From Haemaphysalis longicornis (lineage: Eukaryota > Arthropoda > Arachnida > Ixodida > Ixodidae), in contig CM023449.1 of the NCBI GenBank assembly GCA_013339765.2, positions 118,300,957 to 118,364,956 on the forward strand: 64,000 nucleotides of DNA, given 5' to 3'. The number at the start of each line of letters is the position of its first letter. Position 1 is the stretch's first letter. Shown here one piece after another: positions 22,640 to 35,764 of the stretch. Position numbers and translations under genes: made by a program. The notes beneath the pieces are model-generated. The model did not search any database and was not told where the DNA came from. It was given only the letters and a program-made list of their open reading frames with translations.

Positions 22640-24934
22640 TCAGAAAGTACGAAGAATGTTTGAAGAAGGAGGAAACACGAAACATGTGGGCATTAAGGGA
22701 GCTTGGTAGTCAGGTTTCCAACATCGTTTTTTTTTTGATAGCCGCCCTGTCAACTCGTCCGTGGCGATGCGATAAGCCATCATACGGTGATGGCTACAGG
22801 CTGCATCCATAAACCATTTTTTTATTACGCCACGTCTTCTCACATCGCTAACGAAGCAGCTACGTGGAAGGGAGGCCAAGGCAACCGGCGCAGTCTGCCA
22901 GCGCAAGACAACTACCATAATGAGAAGGTTCTCTCCGAAAACGAAGAACGCTGCCTGGAAAAGGTGGGAACACAATACCTCGGGCACAGGGTAATGCATG
23001 TAAAGCGTGCGTGGGCGACGTAAACAATGAAACCACATGATTTGACAGCATGCTGTTCAAGGCCCCAATCTGTGGTGCCGACGCCCCAGCAATGAACCCC
23101 CAGCGTTCCCCATTTCACTTATTTTTGTTCAGCGATTGGGACACCCAAATATTTAGATGCACCATGGAACGGTATACCTTGAAAAGTAGTAATATCAAAA
23201 TTGAAATGATCTTACCAAGTGCTTGTTTGCTGACGTCTAATACATCAATTTTATAAGAAGTAGAGACTTGCACACATTGAATATCAGTAAAACACATCGT
23301 AGTGGAAGTTGGTGCATAATATGTCTAAAAAATATAGTGTGATGAGCACCACGGAATAGATGGAGAGAAATATGTTTTTTGTCCCTAGTAACCAGGTAGG
23401 GGGGGTGGAGAAGGCCCTGAGGACCATCGGGACGGCCAGGGCACCAAAAGAGGTCAGGACCTGGCCTCACTCCGCCGGGTTGCGCAAAATCTGCTCTTAC
23501 AGGTGAGAAGAGAGAAGGAAGGTATGGGTCTGCACTGCATTCGGAGAGGGAATGGTAGTGAGTATCGAGTGGCCTGCAGCCTGGACAAGAGGCATTTGCG
23601 AGAAGAAGCACGATGGGAGAAGTTCTCCCCCGTTGTGCGCTTTGTGTGTCGTTCTGTTTAACGCACTCTAATAATGTGGAACGTGCTACGTTGCCTAGTG
23701 TGCAAGCATGATGGTCCGTGGTGCCACCAGCGTTTAAACTAGCAACACGTTGCCAGCACAGGCCCTTTGCAAACAGGTAGGCATGTGACATACAAGAAAC
23801 ACAAATCGCACCCTTATAGTGATGATGACCGGCCATCTCTGGTGGCCCATCGCCAACGTAGAAAGATTCGAGAAAAAACAAGTATAGCTTTGCCACCGGC
23901 GCGGCTACGCGTCTTTAGAACTTTGCGGCTGGTCTTTTCTTCTAGACACGATTTTCTAAAACTGGATTATACTTGAAACATAGCGAAATGCGGCAGTTTC
24001 CATGCCATTCATGCCTTGCTATGCGTGCTGAACGAATAAATGATGCGGTTACAGTTGCGGAAGTGTCCCCTCAAAAATTTGTAGAAAATATTACTGTTGC
24101 TGTTTAAATTATTGCACTTCTTTTATTACGGCAAGATATGTATTTCACTTTCGTTAATCAACATCTTTAAGATATCGCTTGTGTGTGCGCGGCTTTCGCC
24201 CTATTGACCAACTCTCCTGCTTGTTGCAGCTGTCGCAACAGCGCATTTACTCGTCGTCATGGTAATGGCAAAATGTATTGCAAATGTACTTTTAAAAAGT
24301 TCTATTAAAAGCTTACCCGACTTATATAGCTGCGCGCTTACCTATATAAGTGTGGTATGATTCCTATTGTGTGGTATATTCCCTATGTGCATGCCCCAAT
24401 TTCTTCCTAATTCTACGAGCAAAGCAGTGAACTGATCGTACGTAGAAGCTGACCCGCAGAGAGTTATCTTGGACCATTGTTAAGATCTCTATCAGACAGT
24501 TGTTTGGCACGGGTGGAGGCTTCTACGTTCATAAGTAACAAATGAAAGCTAGAATCCAATTTAGAGGAACATACTTGAGATTTGGCCTAGAGCGCTTCTC
24601 AGAGATGGATTTTTTGTTGTTGCGTGTAGGCGACGGGCTCCTGATCTCCGAAACTGCGGAAGAGAGAAGCGGGCTCCCTAATATCTATAAGCCGTGTGTG
24701 ACAACTTGTGGCGCTTCATAAAATAAAAGAATGGTCAATCTGTCCACCACTCCGTTTTGGCAGCAAATGAGGATGGTTTTATGAGCGATGAAAATGACAC
24801 ATTTTCCTGGCATAAAATAGACTGCAAATACTTGCTGAACACCTGTTCATAAAAATTCAAAACCGAACCAATATCGGGGCCCTAAATGGGAAAGTCGAGT
24901 TTATAATAGGAAAAATTCCCCATGGTAAATACCA
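22640..24934. other. unassigned region
   Basis: Apart from the long minus-strand frame listed separately (23237-23896), only short unrecognised frames and AT-rich sequence are seen. No tRNA, LTR or terminal inverted repeat is visible. Confidence 0.35.
23237..23896 (-). pseudogene. 219-residue open frame, possible LINE C-terminal remnant
   Basis: The longest unexplained frame in this part of the window. A Cys/His cluster lies near residues 107-124 (C-P-G-C..DTHYHSL.EC), similar in spacing to the C-terminal zinc-knuckle-like motif of I/R1-type LINEs. The rest is rich in Pro, His and Gly with no other motif. A hydrophobic Leu/Ile-rich end is probably not real protein. No RT is attached. A second frame near 23400-23470 shows LFGALAVPMVLRAFSTPP, which could be the true continuation and would imply a frameshift. 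It may be entirely spurious. Confidence 0.25.
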
Positions 24935-27900
24935 TTGAACCAAGTAAGACAAGCGAAAGTAGGACATATCGCATTTCATCCGAATCTGACCTGCACGTCA
25001 TCACCTAATGTCGCACATCTCCCCTGTTTCCGCTTGTTCCGCGCAATTGCGTGCCCAAACCTTTTATGGCGTTGCTATCTCCACACATCCTCAACCATAT
25101 TCTACCAAAAAAATAACTTTTCATCGATTCACTTCAACGCGCGAAGCTTACGAAAAAATAATGATAATATGAATATCTGTATCCCATCCCTCGACCACCA
25201 TTTCTCAGCAATATACATTTCTGAAGTGTGGCTTCATGATAAGGATAATACCTTGCATTGATTTTCATCTTATCAGGCTAAATACTGTCATCGTCTCTCG
25301 GATAGCTACGGAGGGGCGGCCCTTTTCCTTGATCCCACAGTCATGTACACACGCAGGCATGATCTATCGTTTAATATTAGCAAGTGCGAAGCTGTTTGGT
25401 TAGAAATAGAAGATCCTTTAATTGCCCATAATTGCAAATTTGTTCTTGGCTCAGTCCACTTTTCCCGTCATCTTCCGTTCCAGAAATTCGTCATTCTCTT
25501 GATACCATTCTTAACAAGCTATCATTCGAAAATAAGAACGATTTTCTAGTATGTGACATAAACATTAACCTTCTCAATACAAGTGCTAAGGTATATACTG
25601 ACTACACTGATTGCTTCTTTGGCTCGAATCCAGGATTAACACCTACCAAGATGCAGCCCCAGGGGTTTTAAAACACATCTAGATTACGCATTATCTAATC
25701 TAACCCTCGCTTCAGTATCTGGTGTGCTGTGCACTGACATAACTGAACATTATCCCATTTTTGTATCGTTATTCCCCCCCCTAAGAAATCCTTTTTTACT
25801 TCTGTTTTTTTCTTAACATAATTTTACTGACACCATTCACAGTACTCACTGGTCTGGTGTTTCACTCACTGGTCTGGTGTTAAGACCGCAATTGACTCTG
25901 TGAAGGATCGCGAGGAATTTTGTATATTGTTTTTCAATGCTGTACCATTGAGCACAACAACTGTTAAATGTGAGAAACAGCAGAAAGACTTATGCAACCC
26001 TTCGGTTATTAATGCTTTATTGAACAGTTTACGCAAAAATGATAACCTTTACCGGGAAAGAAAAGAAAACAACCTTTTAACACTGCTTTAGCGCAACGTT
26101 ATAAAATATATACTAATACTCTCAGTAATCTCTTTAAGCTTACTAAAAGGCAATATTATGAAGCCGAATTTACTATTAATAGACATAACCCCCCAAAACA
26201 ATGGAAAATATTTGGTAAATTTTTGAATACAGTGTCTTCCCGTAATCATTTCAAGAAAATTAACTTTAATGCGACAGCCTTTCTTTAGCCATCCGATGTT
26301 GCTAATGCTTTCAGCAACTTTTTCTTGTTATCAACCCAAAGAATTAAGACTACTCATCACCAATCCCAACCACGCTACCCACACCGTTGCTGCCAATAAA
26401 GTGCACTTAACGATTTGTAACCTCAAAGATATCAGCCCCGGTTTGGGTAGCATGTCGATGCGTCATTTGAAACGTTTTGCTCATATCGTTTCGGAAACAA
26501 AAAGTATCGTAACTAATACTATTTTTAAGTCTGGTATTCTCCAAAAAACTTAAATTAACTTAACGGCCAGGAGGCGGCCGTTTTCTGTAGTATATTTAGA
26601 ATATCATTTGCTATCAAAAAACCAAGCACCCAGGAATTTTTTAATACAGGAACACTGTAAATATTCCTTGTGTACTAATTTCCTGTATTATATTTGCGTA
26701 ATGCGTTATTCTTGTTCAACATGCGTTATTCTTGTTCAACGAAGTTGACAAGTACATATGACCATATAAACCGGGCTTAGACGTTTACATTTGGCTGTGA
26801 GTATATAAGACTATTGCGCAGTAAGCATTTTACTTTGGCCGGGTGGCTCAATCGAGTTACAGACAGGCAGACGGACAGACAGACAGACATAGAGACAGAC
26901 CAAAATTTCTGGGTTTAAGTAGCCCAATAAAGACTATCGTCTTTAAAAATTAGTCCGTTGATAGGCAATACGTGGTTGCTGCAGACGGCTCGTTCTCCGA
27001 CTGTAACTATTAACCAAGGTGTCCCGCATGGATCCATTCTCGGTCGCCTATTGTTTAATATTTTTATCAATGACTTACCCGACTTTTTACGCCCCTACAA
27101 CTGTCTGTTATATGCTGACGATACCATACCATTATTATCAGACACATCTATAGTTTCCCTAACTTATACATTCAACGCTGCTTTAACGGATGTGACTGAG
27201 TGGTGCTGCAGAAATAATATAATTATTAATCCTACTAATAATAAATTTATGATCTTTAGAAGCAGCCAGAAAGTGTTAGGTATATTGCCAGAATTAAAAA
27301 AATGGCTCTAATCTTATCGTATGATGTGACTGTGTCCAATTTCTTAGTATAAGTTTTGACACTAACCTTAAGTTCACTTTTCACGTCGATCATATCAGAA
27401 CAAAAATGGCATTTGGCATCCGGGCATTTCTCAAGGCACGACCGTTCTTTCAACCAAACCTTTGTTCTCACTTTACTTCGCTTTCGTACACAGTCATATA
27501 AACTATGGAATCACTGCTTGGGGTAACACATATCACACCCACCTATCATCCCTTTAGCACATTCAAACTCAAGCCATCCGTACCATTACTAGCAGACCTC
27601 GCCATTGAAATGCATAACCTCGACTTCGCGAAAATTCTGTTCTATCTGCCGCACAATTGTCCGATTATAACTTACGTATTTTTTTTCAAACTACTAAACA
27701 ACCAATTATGTTTTGAATTTCTTGACGTGGTTAGTTTAGTGAATAATAACAATACTAGATTTGCCATTAATGGCGCCATTTTGCCGCCATTATTCTGCGG
27801 AGCCAGGCCACTTCATATTAAGTCATCACATTCAATCACAGCTTTTAAAAAAATCTCTGAAAATTTTTCTTCTATCCTGATATGTTTCCTGATTTCTTGG

Positions 27901-28246
27901 TTTTGCTGTTTTGACTTTCGTCATTTGCTTGCGCAGTAGTTTTTTGTGTTCTTTAGTAACCGGTATATTTTATTGTGTAGAATTATAGTTTGCTTTTAAA
28001 ATGCCTTTTTTATGTACATAGCATAATATTTTAGTAAAATTTATATGGAAACCATGCACTACATGTTTTTGCCTATTCGTTTCCTTCACTAATGTTTTAT
28101 TGTACTTGTTTTCGTGTCCACTGCTGCTTCTGTAACCTTTTTCGTGTACTTCTCCATCGAGGGTCCCACTGCAGTCACCCTTGTCTGTAAACTTTCTTTG
28201 TATACGTTTACTTTTGATGAATACACTTCAACTTGACTTGACTTGA
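24935..28246 (+). pseudogene. nearly full-length dead CR1-like LINE ORF2
   Basis: The domains appear in order across many frames. Endonuclease (about 25115-25780): SIHFNARSLRKN, a HRLSDSYGGAALF block, RRHDLSFNI, LDTILNKLSFENKN, and near the end VSGVLCTDITEHYPIFVSLF. Connector (25880-26560): LRKNDNLYRERK and ISPGLGSM. RT (26958-27300): NQGVPHGSILGRLLFNIFIN and catalytic YADDT (27111-27125, intact). Thumb and C-terminus (27310-27940): NYGITAWGNTYHTHL and FFFKLLNNQLCFEF. The 3' UTR ends in a CTTGACTTGACTTGAG tail (about 28228-28246). Stops and frameshifts are numerous. RT fingers are missing where 26565-26950 intervenes. Confidence 0.8.
26565..26950. other. sequence replacing the LINE RT fingers, with GACA repeats
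   Basis: This block lies between the LINE connector and the RT palm and carries no LINE motif. It contains a perfect 20 bp tandem duplication (26701-26720 and 26721-26740) and a CAGACAGACGGACAGACAGA array (about 26863-26895) followed by AGCCCAATAAAG. It is an insertion or an indel-repaired segment that removed the RT fingers. Confidence 0.45.
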
Positions 28247-29469
28247 GTTTTAAATTTACACAGAACGCCTAGAAACGTCTTTTTTCTGCGTTGGGTGCTG
28301 GATGATGATTAAAGCCATGGTAATGAAAACAATGTTTCTATAGTCGGTACTAAAAAAACTTGTCCTCTCGCCGTCCGTATGCTTATTTTCGTTGCGCTTG
28401 TTCACAAGCAGAAAGGAAGTAATTATTCGCGGCTACGCTGTGGGGACCAATACCGTATTGGAGGTTAGTCGAGGAGACTGCAGTACAAAAGCATTTATGA
28501 TGAAGGGAGCTGTATAAAGAAGGCAACTGCAGCCCCAAGTGAGTAAGGGGCAAGGCTAAAATAAAGCAGGCGGGATTTCGACAGCGAAGCTTTCAGCATC
28601 TCACTGATGTCGTCTGCAGTCCACCCTAAACGCACCCCAGGAAAACCAACTTCTTGGACGATGATAATAATCGTGGGTGAAGTGAAGAGAAATTTTAACG
28701 ATTCCCGTTGCAGGAATCGAAGCTTGGTCTATATGGTTATGGAGACCAAGTCTATCCCAATGCCCCATTCCAGCACAGACTAAGCATTTTGAATTTGGAG
28801 TGGTGTACATGTATATGCATATCTAGACAGGAAATGCACCCCTCCGTCTAAGGACGGCGATGCCTCAACACTAGACGAAGTCATGCAATGCCCGCATCAG
28901 AAAAGCACTAGAGAGCACAAAAGTGGCTGCTTTGCTGGGTGCTGGTGTTTATTTCGGAAAGCTTGGCGTTCTTTTGTAGTTGTCGTTTCGACAAAGAGGT
29001 AGTTCATTTTTCTTTTCTGTGTTTTTCAAAGTCACCTTCTTGAGGTACATTTCAAGTCCGCTCTAGTACCTCTCACCTAAAATACGATAAAATAGATTTA
29101 GCTATAGAGTTCATAGATTTAGTGTCACGAATACTGATTCAGCTTTCGTCACACCAGCTTTGTACCTACAGCCGCTAGAGTCATCTGAAGCCCTCCTAAG
29201 CGTTTCCACGTTGACGGCGGAGAATACCAGATTTTGTTCTCAGATTTTAATGACATCGTGCCGAACCTCAGCTCCACTCTAATTTAATGCATTTTGAAGC
29301 ATTCGCCAAGCGGGCCGAATAACATTGCTTACAAGTTTAAAACTCTAGTTGGACCAGTCCAGGTTTAGCCATTCGTTGGGATAACAACTTAGTATCTGCA
29401 GAAATTCAGAAAATTGTCTAGTATTACGTAGAATTATTAGGCCGCTTGAAAGCCAATTTTTTAAAATCT
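28247..29469. other. no recognisable feature
   Basis: Unassigned sequence between the LINE and the satellite, with short frames only. Confidence 0.45.
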
Positions 29470-30030
29470 TCTAAATTCTGTTCGACTAATTACCTCCATT
29501 TACGCTATTAAAACGTTTACAGGTGTTGCTTCCGGCAAGTCTGTATATTTGTGTAAATGAACGGCGTTATGTGGTTCGCCATTTCCGCTACTTCTTTCCA
29601 TTTTTCTTATTTGTTTGTTTTTCAAAATTACGTTGTACCATTTATCTCGGCTTACGATATTAAAATGAATTAGAGTGTTACTTCCGCCGAATCTGCATTT
29701 TTTTCAAGAACGAAGGGCATTGCACGGTTCGGCATTCTCGCTATTTCTTTGTTATTTTCCTTATTTTCTGGCTTTTCAAGATTCTGTCCAACCGTTTATC
29801 TCAAATTACTCTGTTACGAAGAATAACGGTGTTACTTTCGTCAAATCTACGTTTTGGGGTAAATGCCGGATATTGCATGGTACGCAATTTCCGCTATTTT
29901 TCTGCTTTTTATTATATCTTGGATTATCAGAACTTTTCTGGCCAATTATGTCTACTTACGGTATATAACAAATAAAAGTTATTTCCGCCAAAGTATGCAT
30001 AATGGGGGGCGTTGCACTGTCCAGGCCATG
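29470..30030 (+). repeat. diverged satellite, about 152 bp period, four units
   Basis: The landmark GTT(G/A)CTTCCG(G/C)C.A.TCTG starts at 29524, 29677, 29831 and 29979, giving steps of 153, 154 and 148 bp. Other shared landmarks per unit are a TACG.TATTAAAA-like block before it and a GTTCG.CATT..CGCTA(T/C)TTCTTT block after it. The units are AT-rich and substantially diverged, so the array is old. Confidence 0.8.
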
Positions 30031-30789
30031 GCCGTATTCTACAAAGAATGCTATGTACTAAAATAAAATAACACGGACTAGACGCAAGGGCCGTCCTGTC
30101 GCGGAAACTCCAGGCTGGGAGCGTAAAGCAACTCATTGTGTCACCGTCGGTTCAAACCTACAGATTTCTAAACTATCTCTGGTCATCTCGAACCCATAGT
30201 ATCACTAAATAACCCAAGTCATTTGCTCTAGTCCATCAAATAAAATCTCTGCTCTTTGATTTGGAAAGATAATCAGACCAGTTAAAGGGGTGCAGACACT
30301 GGGGTAGCGCTAGTCTTGAACCAATGTTCCCAGCCATATACTAATCTTTCACTTTCTCAAAATCACTTAGCCTTTTCAGTTCTTGAAACGGCTTTTCTCT
30401 TATCTTTCGTATCAGGCACGGCAGATCAGGCTGCTCATTTGGCTTTCCTCTTCATCAAAATTCATCAGCCTGTCTTAGTTGAAACTTCAGTTTGTCAAGC
30501 GCGCAACGGAATAGGAACGGGACTTGAACAGTGAGCCAAAATGTTAGGACAACGTGAGTTCGGGGAGCTGTCCTACTGCTTCCTTACCACATTCATTTTA
30601 TGGCGGTCTCATTAGCAGCGGGTTTCAGATTGAAATAAAATAGAATATTTGTGCCTACGGATGCTTTGTTTCCAATATACCATTGATATTGATTCGTGAA
30701 CGAACCCTGGATGCCTTATTAAATTTAAAAACTGCTCCTATGCTACTATAGGCACACCCACTCAGCGCATGCCTGTCGTATCAAAGCCA
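30031..30789. other. no recognisable feature
   Basis: Unassigned sequence with short frames only. Confidence 0.45.
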
Positions 30790-31153
30790 CGCCTAAAATA
30801 GAAGATCATCACTTTTGGAGAGTACTGACATTAATTACCAAAGATAGAACAAGATGGCACCACAGTGTGTCACTACCGGGACAAATAGACCAAGGTGGAG
30901 GACATTCTAGTTCAAATTAAGCCAAGAAAACGGGCATGGGCTGGTCACGTAATCCGAATGAGGTACAACAGGTGGACCATCCGTTTGACAGACTGGCTGC
31001 CAAAACATCGCAAACACAATGGGGGTTGGCCGAGAACTCATTGGCGAGATGAGCTAGCAAAACTTTTTTGGGAAGAGGGACTCAGCTGGCACTCGATAGG
31101 CGTGGCTGAAATCTACAGTGGACACAAACCGGATGATGATGATGATGATGAGG
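30790..31153 (+). pseudogene. RTE-like LINE C-terminus with GAT tail
   Basis: The frame 30895-31164 begins EDILVQIKPRKRAWAGHVIR and continues NRWTIRLTDWLPK, then GWPRTHWRDELAKLFWEEG and W.SIG.AEIY. This is the standard C-terminal region of RTE-like ORF2. It ends in Asp codons that are simply the (GAT)n tail (31131-31153). It is 5'-truncated with no RT. The block before AGHV corresponds to the minus-strand element at 1614-1826, so both belong to related families. Confidence 0.75.
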
Positions 31154-31846
31154 CCACACTATGAGCAATTTGCAAGTAGAGCTTATTCTGCTGCATGTTC
31201 AGATGGCCCATTGGGTATTGCTTGAAAAAAAACCTTAAAATATCTCCTGAGACGTTAGTATGCGTAAAAGACAAGCAAAAAACAATTGATACATATGATT
31301 TGTGAACGGTGCTGCGAGATGGTCAAAAAGTTCGGGATGAAATATTTTGCTCTATTTTACAGCCGTCCCCACAAAGCGGTGCAATTGCATCTGCATGCGT
31401 ATCAAATTTAAGCAAAATGAGCTCTGCGGAGATCGTAACCCCCTTGAAAATTCTTTGCGCATTTCAATGTAACCGGCAAACCCCAGTCGGCATTTCACAG
31501 GATATTTAGGACAAGATTATAAAATTTCGTTCTGGACATTTCCGTTTGCATAGAATGAATGAGAACAGCAGTGCTATATAACAATAGGCAGATACACGTC
31601 GAAAAATCTCCAAAGGCGTACTTATGATTGGGTTATGACAAAACCCTTAACAATGATATTTTCGCAGGCTTCCAAGAAGATTAAACATGTCTCAAATGTG
31701 GTTCATACCTCTGTCATAGGAATTGCTAAAACACAAAAGTGAAAGGTGCAGTGAAATCTGCAGCTGAGCATAATATGCGGGTTCGCGGTTGTCTTGTGGG
31801 TGTGCTTGGCGAGCGACGTCCTGCTTGTGGGTCGCTTCGGCAAAGG
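31154..31846. other. no recognisable feature
   Basis: AT-rich, short frames, no motif. Confidence 0.45.
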
Positions 31847-32117
31847 TGTACAGGCGTCATGTCCATGACGGATATGACGTCAGTGAAATCTTGGGGTATC
31901 ACGACATAAAACACTTTCATGTTAAAATATAAAACCAGAAAACGAACAACCCAAAGTATAACCTACCCTTTAGTACTAATGGTTGCTACAAAGCAAGAAG
32001 ACCCAGTGTGCACCCTTTACAGTCCGCTCCCTTCGTTGTACAGGCGTCACTTGCGTGACGAATATGACGTCAGCAAAATGTTCGTGCATCCGGGAATAAA
32101 ACACTTCCGTGTTAAAA
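31847..32117 (+). repeat. duplicated 80 bp segment carrying a perfect CRE
   Basis: 31847-31927 and 32037-32117 are diverged copies offset by 190 bp. Each has TGTACAGGCGTCA, a second half that makes a CGTCA...TGACG stem, and then the full CRE palindrome TGACGTCA (31875-31882 and 32065-32072). A TAAAACACTT(T/C)C(A/G)TGTTAAAA block follows. The TGACGTCA octamers are identical while the sequence around them differs. Confidence 0.75.
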
Positions 32118-34076
32118 ACAGCGTTTTAGCTTTTTCACTCGCTCCTGGTGGTATATTTAAAACAAAATCCATTCAAGCTGTCAGGAAACCAAACAATCTA
32201 GCCGGAAAATATCAAGAATGTAGGTGCGCCTTAGCGTACAAACGTGTAATTTCGAAAACTCCTGCTCGCCTGTCTGGGCGAATCTGCAGGCGAATCATAA
32301 CATTTATTTTGTGCGACTGCATGGGCGACGTTTGTTGACAAAGACTAATTAGATATATCAACGGCCTAAACATATACTCACAGGGTCATAAAACGCCCAT
32401 TCTCCCTATAAAATAAAATAAAAAATAAAAATAACTGTTTCCCCATTGATGCTTTAAGGGTGCAATTTCACAAGTTCAATCTCTCTAAGGCCCTAGGCCG
32501 CGCTAGAGAGTTACTCCCACGATTTTAAATCTCTAGGTACAGCGGTGTCCACTGGGCGCTGAAGAAGCAGTACGTCGGTGAATAGGATACTTTATTGATT
32601 GATCGATTATGACGTCTAACGCGTCCACGCTGCACAGGCGATGACCTGCGCCGTAGCGAATGGCTCTAGAATAATGTTGACCCCTGGGTATCTTTAAAAG
32701 GCAAGGCAGACAAAACACGTTTGGTTCATTCGAAAGATTGCCTCATTAAAATCATACTGACACTTCTTGTAACGTAAACTCCACTAAAATGAGCTACATA
32801 ATTAGGAAAGAAGGGAATGGCCATGCGACCCACTGCCTCATTTCCCGCAACCGAAGCAATAATATCGTATGTGCCAGCTCTGCGATTGGCTGAGGCCGGT
32901 AAAAGCAAACGAAAATTTGGCAGCGCTTATAGGCTTGCGGAACGAGCTATTTGCGGTTAAATGTAGTGGACATCCTTTTTGTAACGGTAAGAATTATGGG
33001 TTGAAAACTTAAAGTCACGAATGAACACGCAAACACAGAAGCAGCTAGTGCAGCACTTTGCCGGCTGATATCGCTAACACAGCCGTCGGACGCGCTAGGC
33101 TTGTCTGAATAACCCTTACCAACTGACACAAGCGGCACGGTGGCTTACGCGACCATGTTTGTCGTGTCGTAGCTTAAGTTTTAGGAAACAATTAGTATGA
33201 ACCGTAATCAAAATACGGCAGGTGTAGAAGTCCGGCCAGGACCAAAGTGCGAACACTGGCACTTCAGCTAAGGCCCCTTTAGGGGCCCTAACTTCAGCAG
33301 TATTGCAGCTCCTCCTCTTAAAGTGGGCTATATACAAGATAATTAAACTGGAGCCAGTGAGATGGTAGCATATCTGGTTATCAAGCAGTACTATTTAGTT
33401 GTAACGGCCCTGCTCTTATACATCATTGTCGACGTCACAAAAACACATGATTAGATGGAAAATTAAAATTTTGACGAAAATTATTTTTTTATCATCGTTT
33501 GCTACCAAACAAGCGGTTACGGCTGTATAAAATACGACAGTTTTTTTAAAAGAAAACACTTGTATTTTGTCTGCACGGCCCCTTTAACGTGCGCCGAGAA
33601 ATGGGATACTCTAGAGAAATATATTGAAGCAAGTACTTTCGCCTGGTTTGTAGCGTAATGTCCACACTTGCCGTAAATTCAGAATAGGCATTGTAGCAAC
33701 TGCAGTGTAATTTATTGCTAGCGGTGTTTGTAAATATTGTCCGTTACGATGGTAAGACTGCGTACAATTTTATTTTTCCCCCATCATGAGACACCAGCGA
33801 TTACTGATCCAGTTCCGTCTGCTGGGCGCAACTTTGCCGAAATACGATGCAAAGAGTGCACCTTATTTACCTTTGCATGGGCCAATGGCTTATCTAGGCA
33901 TACAATGATCGGTTTCAAGCCGTTCGACTGAGCAAATGAAATGTGTCTGGATGTATGTCGCAATTCCTCACATCCATGTGTCATTCACTGTATTGTTGTG
34001 AAAAGTGGCATTGTAATACAAACCAATAATTACTTAAAGACGGAGCTATTAGCGTTATTCTATGACACGAATAACC
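32118..34076. other. no recognisable gene
   Basis: Short frames with no motif. A TTTAACGTGCGCCGAGAAAT phrase near 33584-33603 resembles part of the SINE body and may be a relic. Nothing else is recognised. Confidence 0.4.
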
Positions 34077-34309
34077 TGCCGCGGTGGCTGAGTGGGTAAG
34101 GAGTTGCGCTGCTGATCACCAGGTCTCGGGATCGATTCCAGGCCGTGGCGGCCGCTTTTCTGATGAAGGCGAAAGCAAAAACGCCCGTGTGTAGGAGATT
34201 TCGGCGGTCGTAAAGGATCCCCAGGTGGTCAAAATTAATCCGGAGCCCTCCACTACGGCGCGCTTGCTTTCCTGCGTTGCGTCAGCGCGTTAAACCCTAC
34301 AATCAATAA
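34077..34309 (+). mobile_element. Ruka-like tRNA-derived SINE
   Basis: The head has an A box (TGGCTGAGTGGGTAAGG) and a weakened B box (GGGATCGATTCC). The body follows the other copies (CTGATGAAGGCGAAAGC, CCCGTGTGTAGGAGATTTC, GGTCAAAATTAATCCGGAGC). It has a minimal AATCAATAA tail. It is more diverged than the copy at 12719. Confidence 0.85.
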
Positions 34310-34429
34310 CGACGCGATTGAACCTTAGAATTAACACAGAATGAACCTTAGAACGTGCTCCGGTGTAAAGCGCGTCTGGGAGAGGGTAGGCCATTTCGCT
34401 TCAGGCAGGCCTTTGTAAAGAAAAAAAGC

Positions 34430-34572
34430 GGAAGAGAGTTGAATGATCGATGTACTCTATGTGTTACTCCTCCTTCAACTGGGATATAGCGCTGTGTTTG
34501 TTTTAACCCTCCTCCATATAATCTCCATGACGGCTGTTAGGGTACTAAATAAATAAATAATTAAATGAAAAA

Positions 34573-34627
<55 letters not shown>
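34430..34627 (+). mobile_element. LINE 3' UTR with AATA tail
   Basis: CCCTCCTCCATATAATCTCC and GGCTGTTAGGGTACTAAATA lead into a long (AATA)n tail (about 34545-34627). The arrangement is that of tick CR1-like LINE 3' ends, here severely 5'-truncated with no coding part. Confidence 0.5.
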
Positions 34628-35764
34628 GGCTTTCTACGCCGCAATGACGGCGTTCAATGTCGGGCCAAATCTCCAAGCAGGAAAGCCAGATTTACTCTGG
34701 GTTTTACAAAACGATGATGATGATAAGCAATAACGTATCAAGCACCACAAGAAAACAACCCTTACCGTATCCTGGAATGGTGGCGCTGTAAAGCCGACGT
34801 CTATCCGATACGATTGCGCCATTCCGACATGGTTGAAGAAGTTTGAATTTTGCAGTTTGACTTCGATTCAGGTTGCACGGGAGAAGGCTTCGCGTTTACC
34901 CCATCTTTCTATTAAAAAGATGCCCTGATGTTTCTAATGGGCCACATTGAAGACACAAAGGATAAAGTGGCCATTGTAAACTTGTCATAAAATTGTATGT
35001 CCGCGAAATTATGGTCACAGCACCAGACAGAAGGCGTGTTTAGAAACGTGAACTGGGACGTCACTTACCGGAGCGAAATGACTAAAGCAGAAAAACAGGC
35101 CACGAATCTAGGACGTGGTCCTCTGTCGGACGGCTATTTGCTGATGTCGCAGCCCACGCCCGCCCGGTGAGCCCATCTAATTCGATGTTATGCTCTGTGA
35201 GAGAGGGAGAATCCATCTTTTCCTTCTCCCCAACGCCTGTTGCCCCGTGCATGGTCTTGTATCATCCCGGAAGCACAAGTGGGCAGCCTTCCTGCCCCAC
35301 GCAACGTACGTCGATCAGAAGGTCATCGCTGCCTTGCACGGGGCTGCCATGTTCCGGATTTCCCAATGCGCTGCTGTATGTTCTTGGGGGCTGTTCTGGC
35401 TCGCACACATAACTTTCAAGTGATCCCAAATCTCTCTCTTCTCCCTCCTCTCTCCAAGACTGGCTTCCGCCGCCGGAGGGAACGGGATTGGGGGATAGGC
35501 GGCGAGCTTTGCTAGCTCACATTTGTCAGGTCCTCCCGTCTGATTAGCTATCTTTTACTGCGAAGCTGTTAGCCTCTCGTTGGTTCCAAAATGTTGTGGC
35601 GTTGTTGGAAAGCCAAAACACAAGGGTAACAGTCCAAGGCATACGGCCCATGTTTCATTGGAATCAGCCATACAACATAGAGCTCAGTATTGCTTAGAAA
35701 GACCACAATACAAGCATCGAAACCGCATGGTAAATGATAACCCACACAAAAATGGCTTATGAAC
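34628..35764. other. unassigned region
   Basis: The plus frames within 35167-35515 are moderately long but contain no motif I recognise. A CTCTCTTCTCCCTCC stretch follows. It may be a decayed transposon. Confidence 0.35.
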
